61,095 bases of DNA from Hyphococcus sp. (GTDB lineage: Bacteria; Pseudomonadota; Alphaproteobacteria; Caulobacterales; Parvularculaceae). The DNA lies in contig JABDJK010000103.1 in assembly GCA_013002535.1 (NCBI GenBank), positions 1 to 61,095 of the forward strand. The letters are read 5' to 3'. How positions within the stretch are numbered: position 1 is the first letter of the stretch; every line of letters starts with the position of its first letter. Below the pieces are notes generated by a model, which was given only the letters and a program-made list of their open reading frames with translations, was not told the origin of the DNA and made no database searches. Positions 29,365 to 38,361 of this stretch are shown piece after piece. The translations under genes and the position numbers were made by a program.

Positions 29365-29947
29365 TATAGAAAAACGACCAGTGAATACGATCGCAATGGA
29401 ATTGTCGCCGATCGACCGGTTCATCCTGCATTGGGGTGATCTTGGCGCGAGTTGGGGCGTCAATCGATCCGTGGCCCAGATCCAGGCATTGCTGCTCGTC
29501 AGCGAACGGCCCTTGAACGCTGAGGAGATCGCAACGCGCCTCAAAATGGCGCGCTCCAACGTTTCAAATTCCGTGAAAGAGTTGACGACATGGAAACTCA
29601 TCCGGCGCGCGCCTATCCGCGGTGACCGGCGCGATCACTTCGAGGCCGTCGGCGACGCCTGGGAAATGGCGAGGCGCATTCTGGAAATGAGGAAGGCGCG
29701 GGAGATCGATCCGGCGAAAACCGCGCTCGCTGCGTGTCTCGAAGATGTGCGCAAAGACTCGAGCGTGAATGGCGCCGCCGTCGAGCGACTTGAATCCATC
29801 AGTGAAATGATGACGATGCTGGATGATTGGTATGCGCAGATTCGGACCATGCCAAAAGAACAGCTTGTGCCGATGATTAAGCTCGGCGCAAAAGCTGTTG
29901 AATTTTTAAAACCAATTATTGGGAAGGAGGGTGAGCGAAAAGCCTAA
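29354..29947 (+). CDS. GbsR/MarR-family transcriptional regulator
   Basis: 197 residues from the ATG at 29354; an in-frame ATG at 29396 (MELSPIDRFILHWG) matches where many family members begin and may be the true start. The winged-helix domain has WGVNRSVAQIQALLLVSERP, then LNAEEIATRLKMARSNVSNSVKEL (recognition helix) and KLIRRAPIRGDRRDHFEAVGD (wing). The C-terminal half is a helical dimerisation region. GbsR-type proteins repress osmoprotectant or efflux genes; the target here is unknown. It is divergent from cysD-cysNC. No Shine-Dalgarno is seen at proper distance. Confidence 0.85.
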   Translation: MTEIIEKRPVNTIAMELSPIDRFILHWGDLGASWGVNRSVAQIQALLLVSERPLNAEEIATRLKMARSNVSNSVKELTTWKLIRRAPIRGDRRDHFEAVGDAWEMARRILEMRKAREIDPAKTALAACLEDVRKDSSVNGAAVERLESISEMMTMLDDWYAQIRTMPKEQLVPMIKLGAKAVEFLKPIIGKEGERKA

Positions 29948-29950
29948 CGA

Positions 29951-30076
29951 TCCTCATCCTGAGGTGCTCGGCGACATAGCCGAGCCTCGAAGGATAGTAA
30001 AGCGATGCATTCGTTAGCAGAAATGCCTGTAGCCATCTTCGAGGCCTTTGTTGCACAAAAGCGCGTCAGGATGAGG
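29951..30076. repeat. REP/BIME-like inverted repeat element
   Basis: Outer arms CCTCATCCTGA (29952-29962) and TCAGGATGAGG (30066-30076) are exact inverted copies. Inner arms CCTCGAAGGAT (29985-29995) and ATCTTCGAGG (30035-30044) nearly match. Between the left arms, GCTCGGC-GACATA-GCCGAGC forms a 7-bp hairpin. This is the form of extragenic repeats found in many alphaproteobacterial genomes with the CTCATCCTGAGG core. It fills the gap between the regulator and the DUF3429 gene. Confidence 0.7.
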
Positions 30077-30098
30077 GGCAGGATAGAAAGGAAAAACC

Positions 30099-30596
30099 AT
30101 GGCGTGTGAGGCAGTACTAAAAAACGACCGCGTATCTGTTGTTGCGTCAGAGTCTCCTGAAAAACTTGAAACCGGCGCTGCGCAGTTTCTCGCTTATTTC
30201 GCTGCAGCGCCGTTGCTTGCTTCGGCGCTTTATATCGTGGGAGCAGGGGCCGCGCCCGCTGCGATGAACTTCATGGCGCTATATGGAGCTGCGCTGATCA
30301 TCTTCTTTGGCGGTGTTAGATGGGGCGTCGCAGTAATGAGGCCTGAAGGCCCTAGCATGCGGGCGCTCTTGGGCGCGGTCTTGCCTCTTGCCATCGCACT
30401 GCCGCTCTTCCTCCCGCTTTCGCTCACTTATAAATTCGCTGCGATCATGGTGGTCGTCGGCTTGTTGCTGCTCGATGATCTGCAAGCAACGCGACGCGGT
30501 TCCGGCGCGCCGGGCTGGTATCTCGCCGTGCGCCTGCCGCTGACGGTGCTTATTGAACTCGCATTTCTGATTGCGTTTGTCGGGGAGGGGAAGTGA
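30099..30596 (+). CDS. DUF3429 membrane protein
   Basis: 165 residues with about five hydrophobic helices. The segment LYGAALIIFFGGVRWGVAVM near residues 65-85 is the DUF3429 signature (Y-x-A-x-I-x-F-x-GG-x-x-WG). Function is unknown; such genes often sit near photolyase or oxidoreductase genes. AAAGGAAAAA precedes the ATG. Its stop overlaps the GTG of a DCC-family remnant. Confidence 0.75.
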   Translation: MACEAVLKNDRVSVVASESPEKLETGAAQFLAYFAAAPLLASALYIVGAGAAPAAMNFMALYGAALIIFFGGVRWGVAVMRPEGPSMRALLGAVLPLAIALPLFLPLSLTYKFAAIMVVVGLLLLDDLQATRRGSGAPGWYLAVRLPLTVLIELAFLIAFVGEGK

Positions 30597-30842
30597 TTAA
30601 GCCCTTTGAAAACTTCATGTTGAAGCACGATCTAAACGGTGACACGAAGTTCGCGGTCATTCAGGTCGCGTTGCCGCAAGCGCTATACCGACACTACGAG
30701 CGTGATGCCGATACATTCGACACATTTCTGGTCCTCAGCAACGGCGCGCGCGATCTGTGTTTTCGCCGGACGAGAATGCTGTCGAGCGGTTCGTATAGGT
30801 GATGCGGTAAAATTCGTGGCGCTTTCGAGCGCGATGGCCTAA
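30593..30842 (+). pseudogene. remnant of a DCC-family (DUF393) thiol-disulfide protein
   Basis: A 69-residue frame (GTG 30593 to a stop at 30802) matches the middle of DUF393 proteins: ENFMLKHDLNGDTKFAVIQV, then FDTFLVLSNG. The N-terminal DGxCxxC redox motif is missing. After SNG the expected sequence is lost in this frame, while another frame reads GDAVKFVALSS, resembling the usual SDAVL continuation. It looks like a truncated, frameshifted gene. It could instead be a short expressed protein. The family match is by eye. Confidence 0.5.
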
Positions 30843-30851
30843 GCGAGCCCA

Positions 30852-31604
30852 ATGGAATTCGAAATCTGGAAATTCGCGCTTTTGTTTGCCGCCGGCATTG
30901 CATCCGGTTGGATCAATGTGCTTGCCGGCGGCGGATCAATCTTGACCGTGCCGGTGATGGTCTTCATAGGGATGCCCGGTCCAGTCGCCAATGGCACCAA
31001 CCGGATTGGCATTATCGCCCAGAACATCATGGCGGTTTACGGCTTTTTCCGGAAGGGCTTTTCTGACTTTCGCCTCAGCGCGACGCTCGCAGCCTGCGCT
31101 GCAATCGGCGCATTCTTTGGCGCCAATGTAGGGGTGCGTCTCGACGGGGTTTGGTTTGATCGCACGCTTGGATTGATCATGATTGGCGTTCTCATCATTA
31201 TGCTGACAAATATTGGACAGAAGCCCACCGAGAACACCGGCGAGCCGCGTAATTTTGCACTTGGTCATGCATTGATGGTTGGCGCGGGTTTCTGGGGCGG
31301 TTTCATTCAGATCGGCGTCGGTTTTATCCTTATGCCGATATTAAATCGCGTCATGGGCCTCGATCTTGTCCGCACGAATATGCACAAGGTTTTCATCGCG
31401 CTTATGTTCTCTTTTGTTGCGCTCGCAGTCTTCGCAGCGCAGGTCGAAATTGCGTGGACGCTCGGGTTTGCCCTCGCGGCGGGGTACGCTATTGGCGGCT
31501 GGCTCGGCGCCAATGCGTCGATCAAGGGCGGAGAGGCGTTGATAAAGCGCATCTTCTATGCTGCGCTTGTGGCGATGGCCGTGAAGCTTTTGTTCTTCCC
31601 ATAA
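30852..31604 (+). CDS. TSUP (TauE/SafE)-family permease
   Basis: 250 residues and about eight membrane helices in two repeats. The first repeat opens with ASGWINVLAGGGSILTVPVM, and the second contains GAGFWGGFIQIGVGFILMP, the paired TSUP motifs. Members export sulfite, sulfoacetate or other organic anions. Location near cysD-cysNC makes a sulfur substrate plausible but not shown. It ends at a bidirectional-looking hairpin shared with the convergent CsgG-type gene. Confidence 0.88.
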   Translation: MEFEIWKFALLFAAGIASGWINVLAGGGSILTVPVMVFIGMPGPVANGTNRIGIIAQNIMAVYGFFRKGFSDFRLSATLAACAAIGAFFGANVGVRLDGVWFDRTLGLIMIGVLIIMLTNIGQKPTENTGEPRNFALGHALMVGAGFWGGFIQIGVGFILMPILNRVMGLDLVRTNMHKVFIALMFSFVALAVFAAQVEIAWTLGFALAAGYAIGGWLGANASIKGGEALIKRIFYAALVAMAVKLLFFP

Positions 31605-31632
31605 AAAAAGGCGCGCCCGTCCTGAGCGCGCC
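31603..31632. terminator. intrinsic terminator between convergent genes
   Basis: GGCGCGC (31610-31616), a nine-base loop and GCGCGCC (31626-31632) form a perfect 7-bp GC stem. On the minus strand the stem is followed by seven T, the classic intrinsic terminator for the CsgG-type gene ending at 31657. On the plus strand it lies right after the TSUP stop with only a weak T-rich tail. Confidence 0.8.
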
Positions 31633-31656
31633 GCTCTTCTTTGATTCTACGTCGAA

Positions 31657-32610
31657 TTACTTCGCCGGTTTGAGTTTAGTGTTATTGACCCAGCCGACAT
31701 TGCCGTTTTCATCTTCGACTTCCCACAACATGCCTTCCTTATTGCCTGTTGGATAGACAAGCATGCCCTTGTCGAAGTCACGCAGTTCACCGGATTCTTC
31801 CGACGGGCCGTTATACATAATCGTGCCGTCCTTGCGCACTTTGAAGGTTTCGACTGGCGCTGATGCGGCGGCTTCCGCGAGTTCGCCGCCAAGCTGGCCG
31901 ACAATCTGGCGATAGCCGTCCATAAAAGCATAGGTCACGACCTTGCCGACATCAGTGTCTTCATAGCCGCCGCCGACTGCGCCGCCGAAGCCATAAAAGC
32001 CGCCGCCGCCGAATGAGATATCTTTCTTGGAGGCTGAGCCTTCCGCAAAAGCAACGCCTTCGGTCGTGCGCGTGTTCATGACTTCAAGAACGGTCGTCGC
32101 TTCTACGCGCTTCGACTTGATCCCGCCGACTATGCCGCCAAGACGTCCGCCAATTGCTCTTCCGGCAAGGCCGGTTGCTACGCCGCTGCCGCCGGCGTTT
32201 TGGTCGGCCGTTACAATGTCAGCAATCATCACATAATCAGCGGCCTTAATCTGACCGCCGCCGACGTTTGATCCACGTTGCAAATCGCCGCCCTGGCTCA
32301 ACGCTTGCTCGCGTCTTGTCGCATCAAGACCGCGTCCTCTATTGACCATCGTGAAACAACCAGAGCGCTGCACAAATACTTTTAACAACATTTCCGGTTC
32401 GCCGAGGCGGTAATAATGCCAGCCGCGATACCGCGTACCGTTCTCAATCGAAATCGATCCGAGCGGCGATGCGCATCGCGGGATCTCGAGATTCTTTGTG
32501 GACCCGCGTTCGTTATCGACACGCTTTTGCGCCGTGGCGTCCGTTGGCAGAATAGACGCGGCCGTAAATGCGGCTCCTAACGCAACAGCTGATAAAAATG
32601 GGAGTTTCAT
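31657..32610 (-). CDS. CsgG-family secreted protein with SH3-like C-terminus
   Basis: 317 residues. The ATG at 32610 has AGGAGGGGG upstream; the open frame extends to 32655 without support. A Sec signal (LSAVALGAAFTAASILPTDATA) is followed by a CsgG-like domain: KAADYVMIADIVTADQNAGGSG, a Gly-rich loop, and VEATTVLEVMNTRTTEGVAFAEGSA. CsgG/LpoB-like domains occur in outer-membrane secretion and peptidoglycan-synthase activators. The last 60 residues (DKGMLVYPTGNKEGMLWEV, NVGWVNNTKLKP) form a small SH3-like module. There is no lipobox, so it is probably soluble periplasmic. Confidence 0.78.
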   Translation of the reverse strand: MKLPFLSAVALGAAFTAASILPTDATAQKRVDNERGSTKNLEIPRCASPLGSISIENGTRYRGWHYYRLGEPEMLLKVFVQRSGCFTMVNRGRGLDATRREQALSQGGDLQRGSNVGGGQIKAADYVMIADIVTADQNAGGSGVATGLAGRAIGGRLGGIVGGIKSKRVEATTVLEVMNTRTTEGVAFAEGSASKKDISFGGGGFYGFGGAVGGGYEDTDVGKVVTYAFMDGYRQIVGQLGGELAEAAASAPVETFKVRKDGTIMYNGPSEESGELRDFDKGMLVYPTGNKEGMLWEVEDENGNVGWVNNTKLKPAK

Positions 32611-32856
32611 CAAATCCCCCTCCTGCTTGACGAAGAATGGATAACACCGTGCCAATCATCGCGCGAATTTTCAAGGTGGCAACAAGCCATTGTTATTCAA
32701 ACAGAAGTTTTCCAGAGGCGTTTTGCCGCCGTTTTCCACAGGGCCTATCCTTTGACAGCTTGTCGCAGGTCGGGCAGGAATGCGGCGTTCTATGTTGCAG
32801 CGCGGCAGGCCTGCGCCCCATCGTACCCGTAACCACATGATCGATAAGGAATTCCC

Positions 32857-34389
32857 ATGGAAATTCATGACGTCCGCGCGCACCCTTCAAAAGACAAATT
32901 AAAACGCGAGGATCAACTCGCGTGGAAGATTGCGGAAGTCGCAAGCGATCCTGTAGACGTCGACGACGAAGCGACAGACATGATCATCAACCGGATCATC
33001 GATAATGCGTCTGTCGGCATTGCGTCGCTCAATCGCGGGCCGATTAAATCCGCGCGCGCAATGGCGAACGCACACATGCGCGACGGCGGTGCGACACTGT
33101 TCGGGCTGCCGTTGTCCCACACAGTCTGCGCTGAATGGGCGGCGTGGGCGAACGGCACCGCCGTGCGCGAGCTTGATTTTCACGACACGTTTCTGGCGGC
33201 GGATTATTCCCACCCCGGCGATAATATCCCGCCGGTGCTGGCGGTGGCGCAGCAAATGGGCTCAGACGGCAAAGCATTGTTGCGCGGCATTGCGACAGGC
33301 TACGAAATTCAGGTCAACCTTGTGAAAGCGATATGCCTGCACGAACACAAAATTGATCACATCGCGCATATCGGTCCGTCGGCGTCTGCGGCGGTCGGAA
33401 CGCTCCTTGGACTGCCTACGGAGATTATTTATCAGTCCGTGCAGCAGGGTCTGCACACAACGGTGACGACGCGTCAGTCGCGCAAAGGCGAAATTTCAAC
33501 CTGGAAAGCTTTCGCGCCAGCTTACGCAGGCAAGCTCGCGATTGAAGCTGTCGACCGATGCATGCGCGGCGAGGGCGCGCCATCGCCGATCTATGAAGGC
33601 GAAGATTCCGTCATCTCATTTATTCTGAATGGCCGCACGGCGCGCGATCAGGGCAAGAGCCCCTATGAGCCGACTTATCACGTGCCGCTGCCGGGCAAGG
33701 GCGAGCCGAAGCGCGCGATCCTTGAAACTTACACCAAGGAACATTCGGCAGAGTATCAGTCACAGGCGCTGATCGATTTAGCGTTTCGCATGGGTAAAAA
33801 GATCGATGATTTCGACAAGGTCAAATCCATCGTTCTGCATACCTCGCACCACACCCATTACGTGATCGGCACAGGTTCCGGCGATCCACAAAAGATGGAC
33901 CCGAACGCGTCCCGCGAAACCCTCGATCACTCGATCATGTATATTTTCGCTGTCGCGCTGCAGGACGGCAAATGGCATCACGTTCGCTCTTACGCACCCG
34001 AACGCGCCCAGCGCGCCGATACGGTTCGGCTGTGGCAAAAGATTTCAACGATCGAAGACCCGGAATGGACGCGGCGCTATCATTCAACTGACCCGAACGA
34101 AAAAGCGTTTGGCGCGAAAGTCGTCATTACCATGGAAGACGGATCAGAAATCGTCGATGAACTCGGCATTGCTAATGCGCACCCGTTCGGTGCGCGGCCA
34201 TTCGGGCGCGAGGAATATATCGGCAAGTTCAAAACCCTTACCGATGACATCCTCGACAAAACTGAAAGCGATCGCTTCCTCGATCTCGTGCAGCGCCTAC
34301 CAAATTTGTCCGCTGCGGAAATTCTAGAACTAAACCCGGTCGCGCCGAGCGGCTATCTGGTAGAGAATGAGCAACAAGGAATATTTTAG
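32857..34389 (+). CDS. prpD: 2-methylcitrate dehydratase
   Basis: 510 residues of the MmgE/PrpD family: residue ~80 onward [43 protein letters not shown] (active-site region) and [19 protein letters not shown]. It dehydrates 2-methylcitrate to 2-methyl-cis-aconitate in propionyl-CoA breakdown. The prpB and prpC genes downstream on the same strand confirm the role. The 246 bp between the divergent CsgG-type start and this ATG hold the likely promoter; I see no PrpR-type regulator gene. Confidence 0.95.
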   Translation: MEIHDVRAHPSKDKLKREDQLAWKIAEVASDPVDVDDEATDMIINRIIDNASVGIASLNRGPIKSARAMANAHMRDGGATLFGLPLSHTVCAEWAAWANGTAVRELDFHDTFLAADYSHPGDNIPPVLAVAQQMGSDGKALLRGIATGYEIQVNLVKAICLHEHKIDHIAHIGPSASAAVGTLLGLPTEIIYQSVQQGLHTTVTTRQSRKGEISTWKAFAPAYAGKLAIEAVDRCMRGEGAPSPIYEGEDSVISFILNGRTARDQGKSPYEPTYHVPLPGKGEPKRAILETYTKEHSAEYQSQALIDLAFRMGKKIDDFDKVKSIVLHTSHHTHYVIGTGSGDPQKMDPNASRETLDHSIMYIFAVALQDGKWHHVRSYAPERAQRADTVRLWQKISTIEDPEWTRRYHSTDPNEKAFGAKVVITMEDGSEIVDELGIANAHPFGARPFGREEYIGKFKTLTDDILDKTESDRFLDLVQRLPNLSAAEILELNPVAPSGYLVENEQQGIF

Positions 34390-34392
34390 ATT

Positions 34393-34451
34393 GTAGGGTG
34401 GGCTTTAGCCCGCGGTCGATAACTCACATGGCGGGTTAAAACCCGCCCTAC
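34393..34451. repeat. palindromic intergenic repeat, GTAGGGYGGG...CCCGCCCTAC type
   Basis: The left arm 34393-34413 (GTAGGGTGGGCTTTAGCCCGC) and right arm 34431-34451 (GCGGGTTAAAACCCGCCCTAC) are inverted copies matching at 18 of 21 positions. Each arm is itself partly palindromic around TTTA/TTAAAA. Elements with this sequence are widespread in bacterial genomes. Here it begins four bases after the prpD stop and ends 11 bases before the VOC start, so it sits inside a probable operon. Confidence 0.75.
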
Positions 34452-34462
34452 GGAGAACACGA

Positions 34463-34843
34463 ATGCTCGCATATTCAATGGTTGGATCGAATGACATCGA
34501 CAAGGCGCGTAAGTTTTATGGCGCGCTGCTCGGTGAGTTGGGCGCCAAAGAACTGATGGTGCGGCCCGACGGCGGCGCGATCTTCTGGGGGGCCGAACCC
34601 GGCCGCCCGATGTTCGGCATTTGCAATCCGTATGACGGAAACGCCGCCGACAGGGGTAACGGCAATATGGTGGCGTTCGCGGTGAAAGATCCTGCGCAAG
34701 TCAAGGCGATGTATGACAAGGCGATATCCCTGGGCGCGACCGACGAAGGTGAGCCGGGCCCGCGCCTCGACGGTATGGTCTCGTGCGGCTATGTCCGCGA
34801 TCCTGACGGCAACAAGCTCAATTTCTTCTGTATGGGGAGTTAA
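34463..34843 (+). CDS. VOC (glyoxalase-like) family protein
   Basis: 126 residues with the two beta-alpha-beta-beta-beta modules of the VOC fold: SNDIDKARKFYGALLGELGA at the start and CGYVRDPDGNKLNFFCMG at the end, the latter carrying the usual metal-site position. GGAGAA precedes the ATG. The stop overlaps the thioesterase start (TAATG). It lies inside the prp region. Methylmalonyl-CoA epimerase is also VOC, but this sequence looks like the short generic type, so no specific role is assigned. Confidence 0.85.
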   Translation: MLAYSMVGSNDIDKARKFYGALLGELGAKELMVRPDGGAIFWGAEPGRPMFGICNPYDGNAADRGNGNMVAFAVKDPAQVKAMYDKAISLGATDEGEPGPRLDGMVSCGYVRDPDGNKLNFFCMGS

Positions 34844-35295
34844 TGGCTGCTTTCGACTTGCAATCTGCAAATCAACGCGTGCGCGACAGTTTCGCGCATC
34901 AGGGCTTTATGAAAAAGCTTGGTGTTGAGCTACGATCCGTAGGCGAGGGTACGTGTGAGTTGGCGTTGCGCATAGATGAAACTATGACGCAACAGCACGG
35001 GTTTGCCCATGCCGGCGTGACGACGACGATTGCGGACAATGCGGCGGGTTACGCAGCCTATTCGATTATGCCAGAGAATTCGACGGTGTTGACGACCGAA
35101 TTCAAGGTCAATTTGCTGGCGCCGGCGACAGGGCCGGAGCTCGTCGCGCGGGCGCAGGTGATCAAGCCGGGCCGCACGCTTGTTGTTGTTCGCTCCGACG
35201 TCTATTCCATCGACGGCGATGACGAGGCGCATGTCCTGACCATGCTCGCGACAGAAATGTGTATGATGGATAAGCCGGACGACAAATCGCACTAA
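34843..35295 (+). CDS. PaaI-type hotdog thioesterase
   Basis: 150 residues. The hotdog helix motif QQHGFAHAGVTTTIADNAAGYA (with G-FAH-G-V-TT-AD) and the second half LTTEFKVNLLAPATGPELVARA are typical PaaI/YigI-like thioesterases, which hydrolyse acyl-CoA. Position between prpD and prpB suggests relief of acyl-CoA build-up, which is inference. It overlaps the VOC gene by one base. Confidence 0.88.
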   Translation: MAAFDLQSANQRVRDSFAHQGFMKKLGVELRSVGEGTCELALRIDETMTQQHGFAHAGVTTTIADNAAGYAAYSIMPENSTVLTTEFKVNLLAPATGPELVARAQVIKPGRTLVVVRSDVYSIDGDDEAHVLTMLATEMCMMDKPDDKSH

Positions 35296-35313
35296 CGCAA
35301 ATAGAGAACAAAA

Positions 35314-36225
35314 ATGCTTTTCACAAAAAAATCTGTCGACGAAAAACGCGCGGACTTTCGCAAGAAGCTGGATAGCGGAAAACTGCTTCAGTTTCCGGGC
35401 GCGTTTAACCCGCTCTGCGCGCAGATGATTGAGCAGAAGGGATTTGACGGGGTCTATATCTCCGGCGCCGTTATGTCGGCTGATCTTTGCCTGCCAGATA
35501 TCGGCATCGCGACCATGACGGAATTCGCAGAACGGGGGCAACAAATCGCGCGCGTTACGGACCTGCCGGCGTTTATCGACATCGATACCGGCTTCGGTGA
35601 ACCTATGTCGGCGGCGCGCACGGTCCGAACCATGGAAGAAATGGGGCTTTCGGGCTGCCATATTGAAGACCAGGTGATGCCGAAACGCTGCGGACATTTA
35701 GACGGCAAGGAAATCGTCGACACCGAAATAATGGTTCACCGCGTGAAGGCCGCAGCGGACGCGAAGCGCGACAAAAACTTTGTCCTGATAGCGCGCTCGG
35801 ACGCACGCGCTGTCGAAGGGCTCGATAAAGCGATTGATCGGATGCAAGCCTATGTTGACGCCGGCGCTGATATGATTTTCCCGGAGGCCATGAAATCAGA
35901 AAAAGAATTTGAAGCCGTGCGCGCCGCGCTGGACGTGCCAATCCTCGCCAACATGACCGAATTCGGCAAATCCCGCCTCTTGAACAAAAAAGAACTTGAA
36001 GACCTTGGTTTTAATGTCGTGATCTATCCGGTGACGACGCTGCGTCTAGCCATGGGCGCTTGTGACCGCGGGCTTGATCGAATTCTTAAAGACGGTGACC
36101 AGAACGGCATCCTTGACGAGATGCAACACCGCCGCGATCTCTATGATCTGTTGCGCTATCACGAATACAATGTCTTCGATGACAGTATTTATAATTTTCA
36201 GGTGGGCGATACACCGACGGAGTAG
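35314..36225 (+). CDS. prpB: 2-methylisocitrate lyase
   Basis: Cleaves 2-methylisocitrate to pyruvate and succinate. 303 residues of the ICL/PEPM family: FPGAFNPLCAQMIEQKGFDG, DIDTGFGE (metal binding), HIEDQVMPKRCGHLDGKEI (catalytic KRCGH loop near residue 128) and VLIARSDARAVEGLDKAIDR. Five bases separate it from the ABM gene, and prpC follows. Confidence 0.95.
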   Translation: MLFTKKSVDEKRADFRKKLDSGKLLQFPGAFNPLCAQMIEQKGFDGVYISGAVMSADLCLPDIGIATMTEFAERGQQIARVTDLPAFIDIDTGFGEPMSAARTVRTMEEMGLSGCHIEDQVMPKRCGHLDGKEIVDTEIMVHRVKAAADAKRDKNFVLIARSDARAVEGLDKAIDRMQAYVDAGADMIFPEAMKSEKEFEAVRAALDVPILANMTEFGKSRLLNKKELEDLGFNVVIYPVTTLRLAMGACDRGLDRILKDGDQNGILDEMQHRRDLYDLLRYHEYNVFDDSIYNFQVGDTPTE

Positions 36226-36230
36226 AATTA

Positions 36231-36593
36231 ATGACGTCGCAATTCGCCCCTATGGCCGAGCCGCCTTATTATGTTGTGATATTCACGAATAAACATAATG
36301 CGCCAGACGATGCGGATTACGAGACAGCGGGCCAAGCCATGGAAGAGCTGGCGAAAACAATGCCCGGCTATTTGGGTTTCGAAGCGGCGCGCGGCGAGGA
36401 TGGATTTGGGTTTGCGATTTCTTATTGGGAGTCAGAAGAGGCGATCGCGAACTGGAAACGGCAAGCCGTGCATTTGGAAATGCAAAAGCGCGGTCGCAGC
36501 GATTGGTATGAATTTTATAATGTGCGAATCGCGAAAGTGGAGCGCGCATATTCGATGAAAACAAACAAGATGGGTAAGGAGAATTCTAAATGA
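36231..36593 (+). CDS. antibiotic biosynthesis monooxygenase (ABM) domain protein
   Basis: 120 residues of dimeric alpha-beta ferredoxin-like fold: PYYVVIFTNKHNAPDDADYE, MPGYLGFEAARGEDGFGFAISYWES and AIANWKRQAVHLEMQKRG. The W-K-H pattern resembles haem-degrading or quinol monooxygenase-like ABM proteins, most of which are unassigned. Its TGA overlaps the prpC ATG (ATGA), so its expression is tied to prpC. The same gene type is found beside prpC in related genomes as far as I recall, so a link is possible but unproven. Confidence 0.82.
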   Translation: MTSQFAPMAEPPYYVVIFTNKHNAPDDADYETAGQAMEELAKTMPGYLGFEAARGEDGFGFAISYWESEEAIANWKRQAVHLEMQKRGRSDWYEFYNVRIAKVERAYSMKTNKMGKENSK

Positions 36594-37726
36594 GCGAGAC
36601 AGACATAAAATACGGCCTGGCGGGCGTCGTAACGGACGACACGGCGGTCTCGAAAGTAATGCCGGAGACTAACTCGCTCACCTATCGCGGCTATGCGGTG
36701 CAGGACCTTGCGACGCAGTGCCGGTTTGAAGAGACTGCATACCTTATCTGGCACGGTGAGTTACCAACAAAGGCGGAACTTGAAGAATTCAACGCAAAAG
36801 AACGCTCGCTGCGCGGGCTTTCCGAAGATCTCATCGATGTTATGGGCAAGTTTCCGAAAGGCGCGCACCCGATGGCGACGTTGCGCACCGCTGTCAGTTT
36901 TCTTGGGTTAGAAGACAATGAAATTGAAGATCACGCAACAGACAAGCTCCTTGATCGCGCCATATCGCTTTACGCCAAGATCCCGCAAATCGTGGCGACG
37001 GATTTCCGTTTACGAAACGGCAAGGAACCGATTGCGCCTACGAGCGATCTTGGATTTTCAGAAAACTTTTTCCATATGTGCTTCGGCGAAGTGCCAGCGG
37101 AAGAAACCGTCAAGTGTTTTGATATTTCGATGACGCTTTATGCAGAACACTCCTTCAACGCATCAACCTTCACGGCGCGCGTAATCGCTTCATCGCTTTC
37201 GGGCATATATTCCGCCGTGACGGGCGCGATTGGATCGCTGAAAGGCCCGCTTCATGGCGGCGCCAATGAGGCAGTCATGCACATGCTTCAGGAGGTCGGC
37301 TCCGACGACAAAGCAAAAGAGTGGATGCTAGACGCCCTCGCCACTAAGAAAAAAATCATGGGCTTTGGCCACCGTGTCTATCGCTCTGGCGACAGCCGTG
37401 TGCCGACGATGACCGACGCCTACAAGAAAATGGTCGATATCATCGGAACGGACGAAGCCAAAATGTACTGGAATATGAGTCAAGAACTCGACAAGACCAT
37501 GGTTGATGAAAAAGGCATCTACCCCAATCTCGATTTCCCGGCGGGTCCCGCCTATTATTTGATGGGCTTCGAAATCCCGATGTTCACGCCAATTTTCGTG
37601 ATGAGCCGGATCACCGGTTGGACCGCTCACATTATGGAGCAATTGGGCGATAATAAGTTGATCCGCCCGCTTTCAAACTATACAGGTCCCTCCCAGCGTG
37701 AAGTGACGCCCATGGAGAACAGGTAG
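36590..37726 (+). CDS. prpC: 2-methylcitrate synthase
   Basis: Condenses propionyl-CoA with oxaloacetate. 378 residues, the length of PrpC rather than of the longer Glt[17 protein letters not shown] and the opening [14 protein letters not shown] fit; active-site regions are [19 protein letters not shown] (His), [15 protein letters not shown] (His) and [14 protein letters not shown] (with Asp of the catalytic triad further on, in [14 protein letters not shown]). prpB and prpD upstream support 2-methylcitrate over citrate synthase. Confidence 0.93.
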   Translation: MSETDIKYGLAGVVTDDTAVSKVMPETNSLTYRGYAVQDLATQCRFEETAYLIWHGELPTKAELEEFNAKERSLRGLSEDLIDVMGKFPKGAHPMATLRTAVSFLGLEDNEIEDHATDKLLDRAISLYAKIPQIVATDFRLRNGKEPIAPTSDLGFSENFFHMCFGEVPAEETVKCFDISMTLYAEHSFNASTFTARVIASSLSGIYSAVTGAIGSLKGPLHGGANEAVMHMLQEVGSDDKAKEWMLDALATKKKIMGFGHRVYRSGDSRVPTMTDAYKKMVDIIGTDEAKMYWNMSQELDKTMVDEKGIYPNLDFPAGPAYYLMGFEIPMFTPIFVMSRITGWTAHIMEQLGDNKLIRPLSNYTGPSQREVTPMENR

Positions 37727-37730
37727 ACAA

Positions 37731-38324
37731 ATGTCGGGTCAGCCGCGAGACCGATCAGACGAGGAGCGCGCGCGCGCCAAAGAGGCCGTGCGCGAACTTA
37801 TCAAATGGATTGGCGACGACCCGGATCGCGAAGGCCTCTCTGATACGCCGCGCCGGGTTGTTGATGCGTTTCTGGAATATTTCCGAGGGTATGAACAATG
37901 TCCGGAAACATATCTGACGCGAACATTCGAGCAGGTTGGCGGTTATGATGAAATTGTGCTTCTGCGTGAGATACCGTTCCACTCTCATTGCGAACACCAC
38001 ATGGCGCCAATCATTGGCAAGGCGCATGTCGCGTATCTTCCGAGGAACAAAGTTGTTGGAATATCGAAACTCGCACGCGTTGTTCATGCCTATGCAAAAC
38101 GCCTGCAGGTTCAGGAACGCCTGACCGCAGAGATTGCCGATTGCATCCAGAAAGTCCTGGAACCTGTTGGCGTCGCCGTCATCATTGAAGCGACACATGC
38201 TTGTATGACCTGCCGCGGCGTCGAAACGCCCGGCGTTGTAATGACAACGAGCCGAATGATGGGAGTCTTCCGCGACGATGAAAAATCGCGCCAAGAAGTT
38301 ATGCGTCTCATTGGGCTTAGCTAA
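37731..38324 (+). CDS. folE: GTP cyclohydrolase I
   Basis: Forms dihydroneopterin triphosphate from GTP, the first step of folate synthesis. 197 residues: [41 protein letters not shown] (Zn Cys and active-site His), [19 protein letters not shown] and [12 protein letters not shown] (second Zn Cys). It starts only five bases after the prpC stop with GGAGAACAGG upstream, so it may be read from the prp transcript, which is an odd pairing. Confidence 0.96.
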   Translation: MSGQPRDRSDEERARAKEAVRELIKWIGDDPDREGLSDTPRRVVDAFLEYFRGYEQCPETYLTRTFEQVGGYDEIVLLREIPFHSHCEHHMAPIIGKAHVAYLPRNKVVGISKLARVVHAYAKRLQVQERLTAEIADCIQKVLEPVGVAVIIEATHACMTCRGVETPGVVMTTSRMMGVFRDDEKSRQEVMRLIGLS

Positions 38325-38361
38325 TTCAATTTGCGGAAATCCGACTAAGGGAAATTCGACT

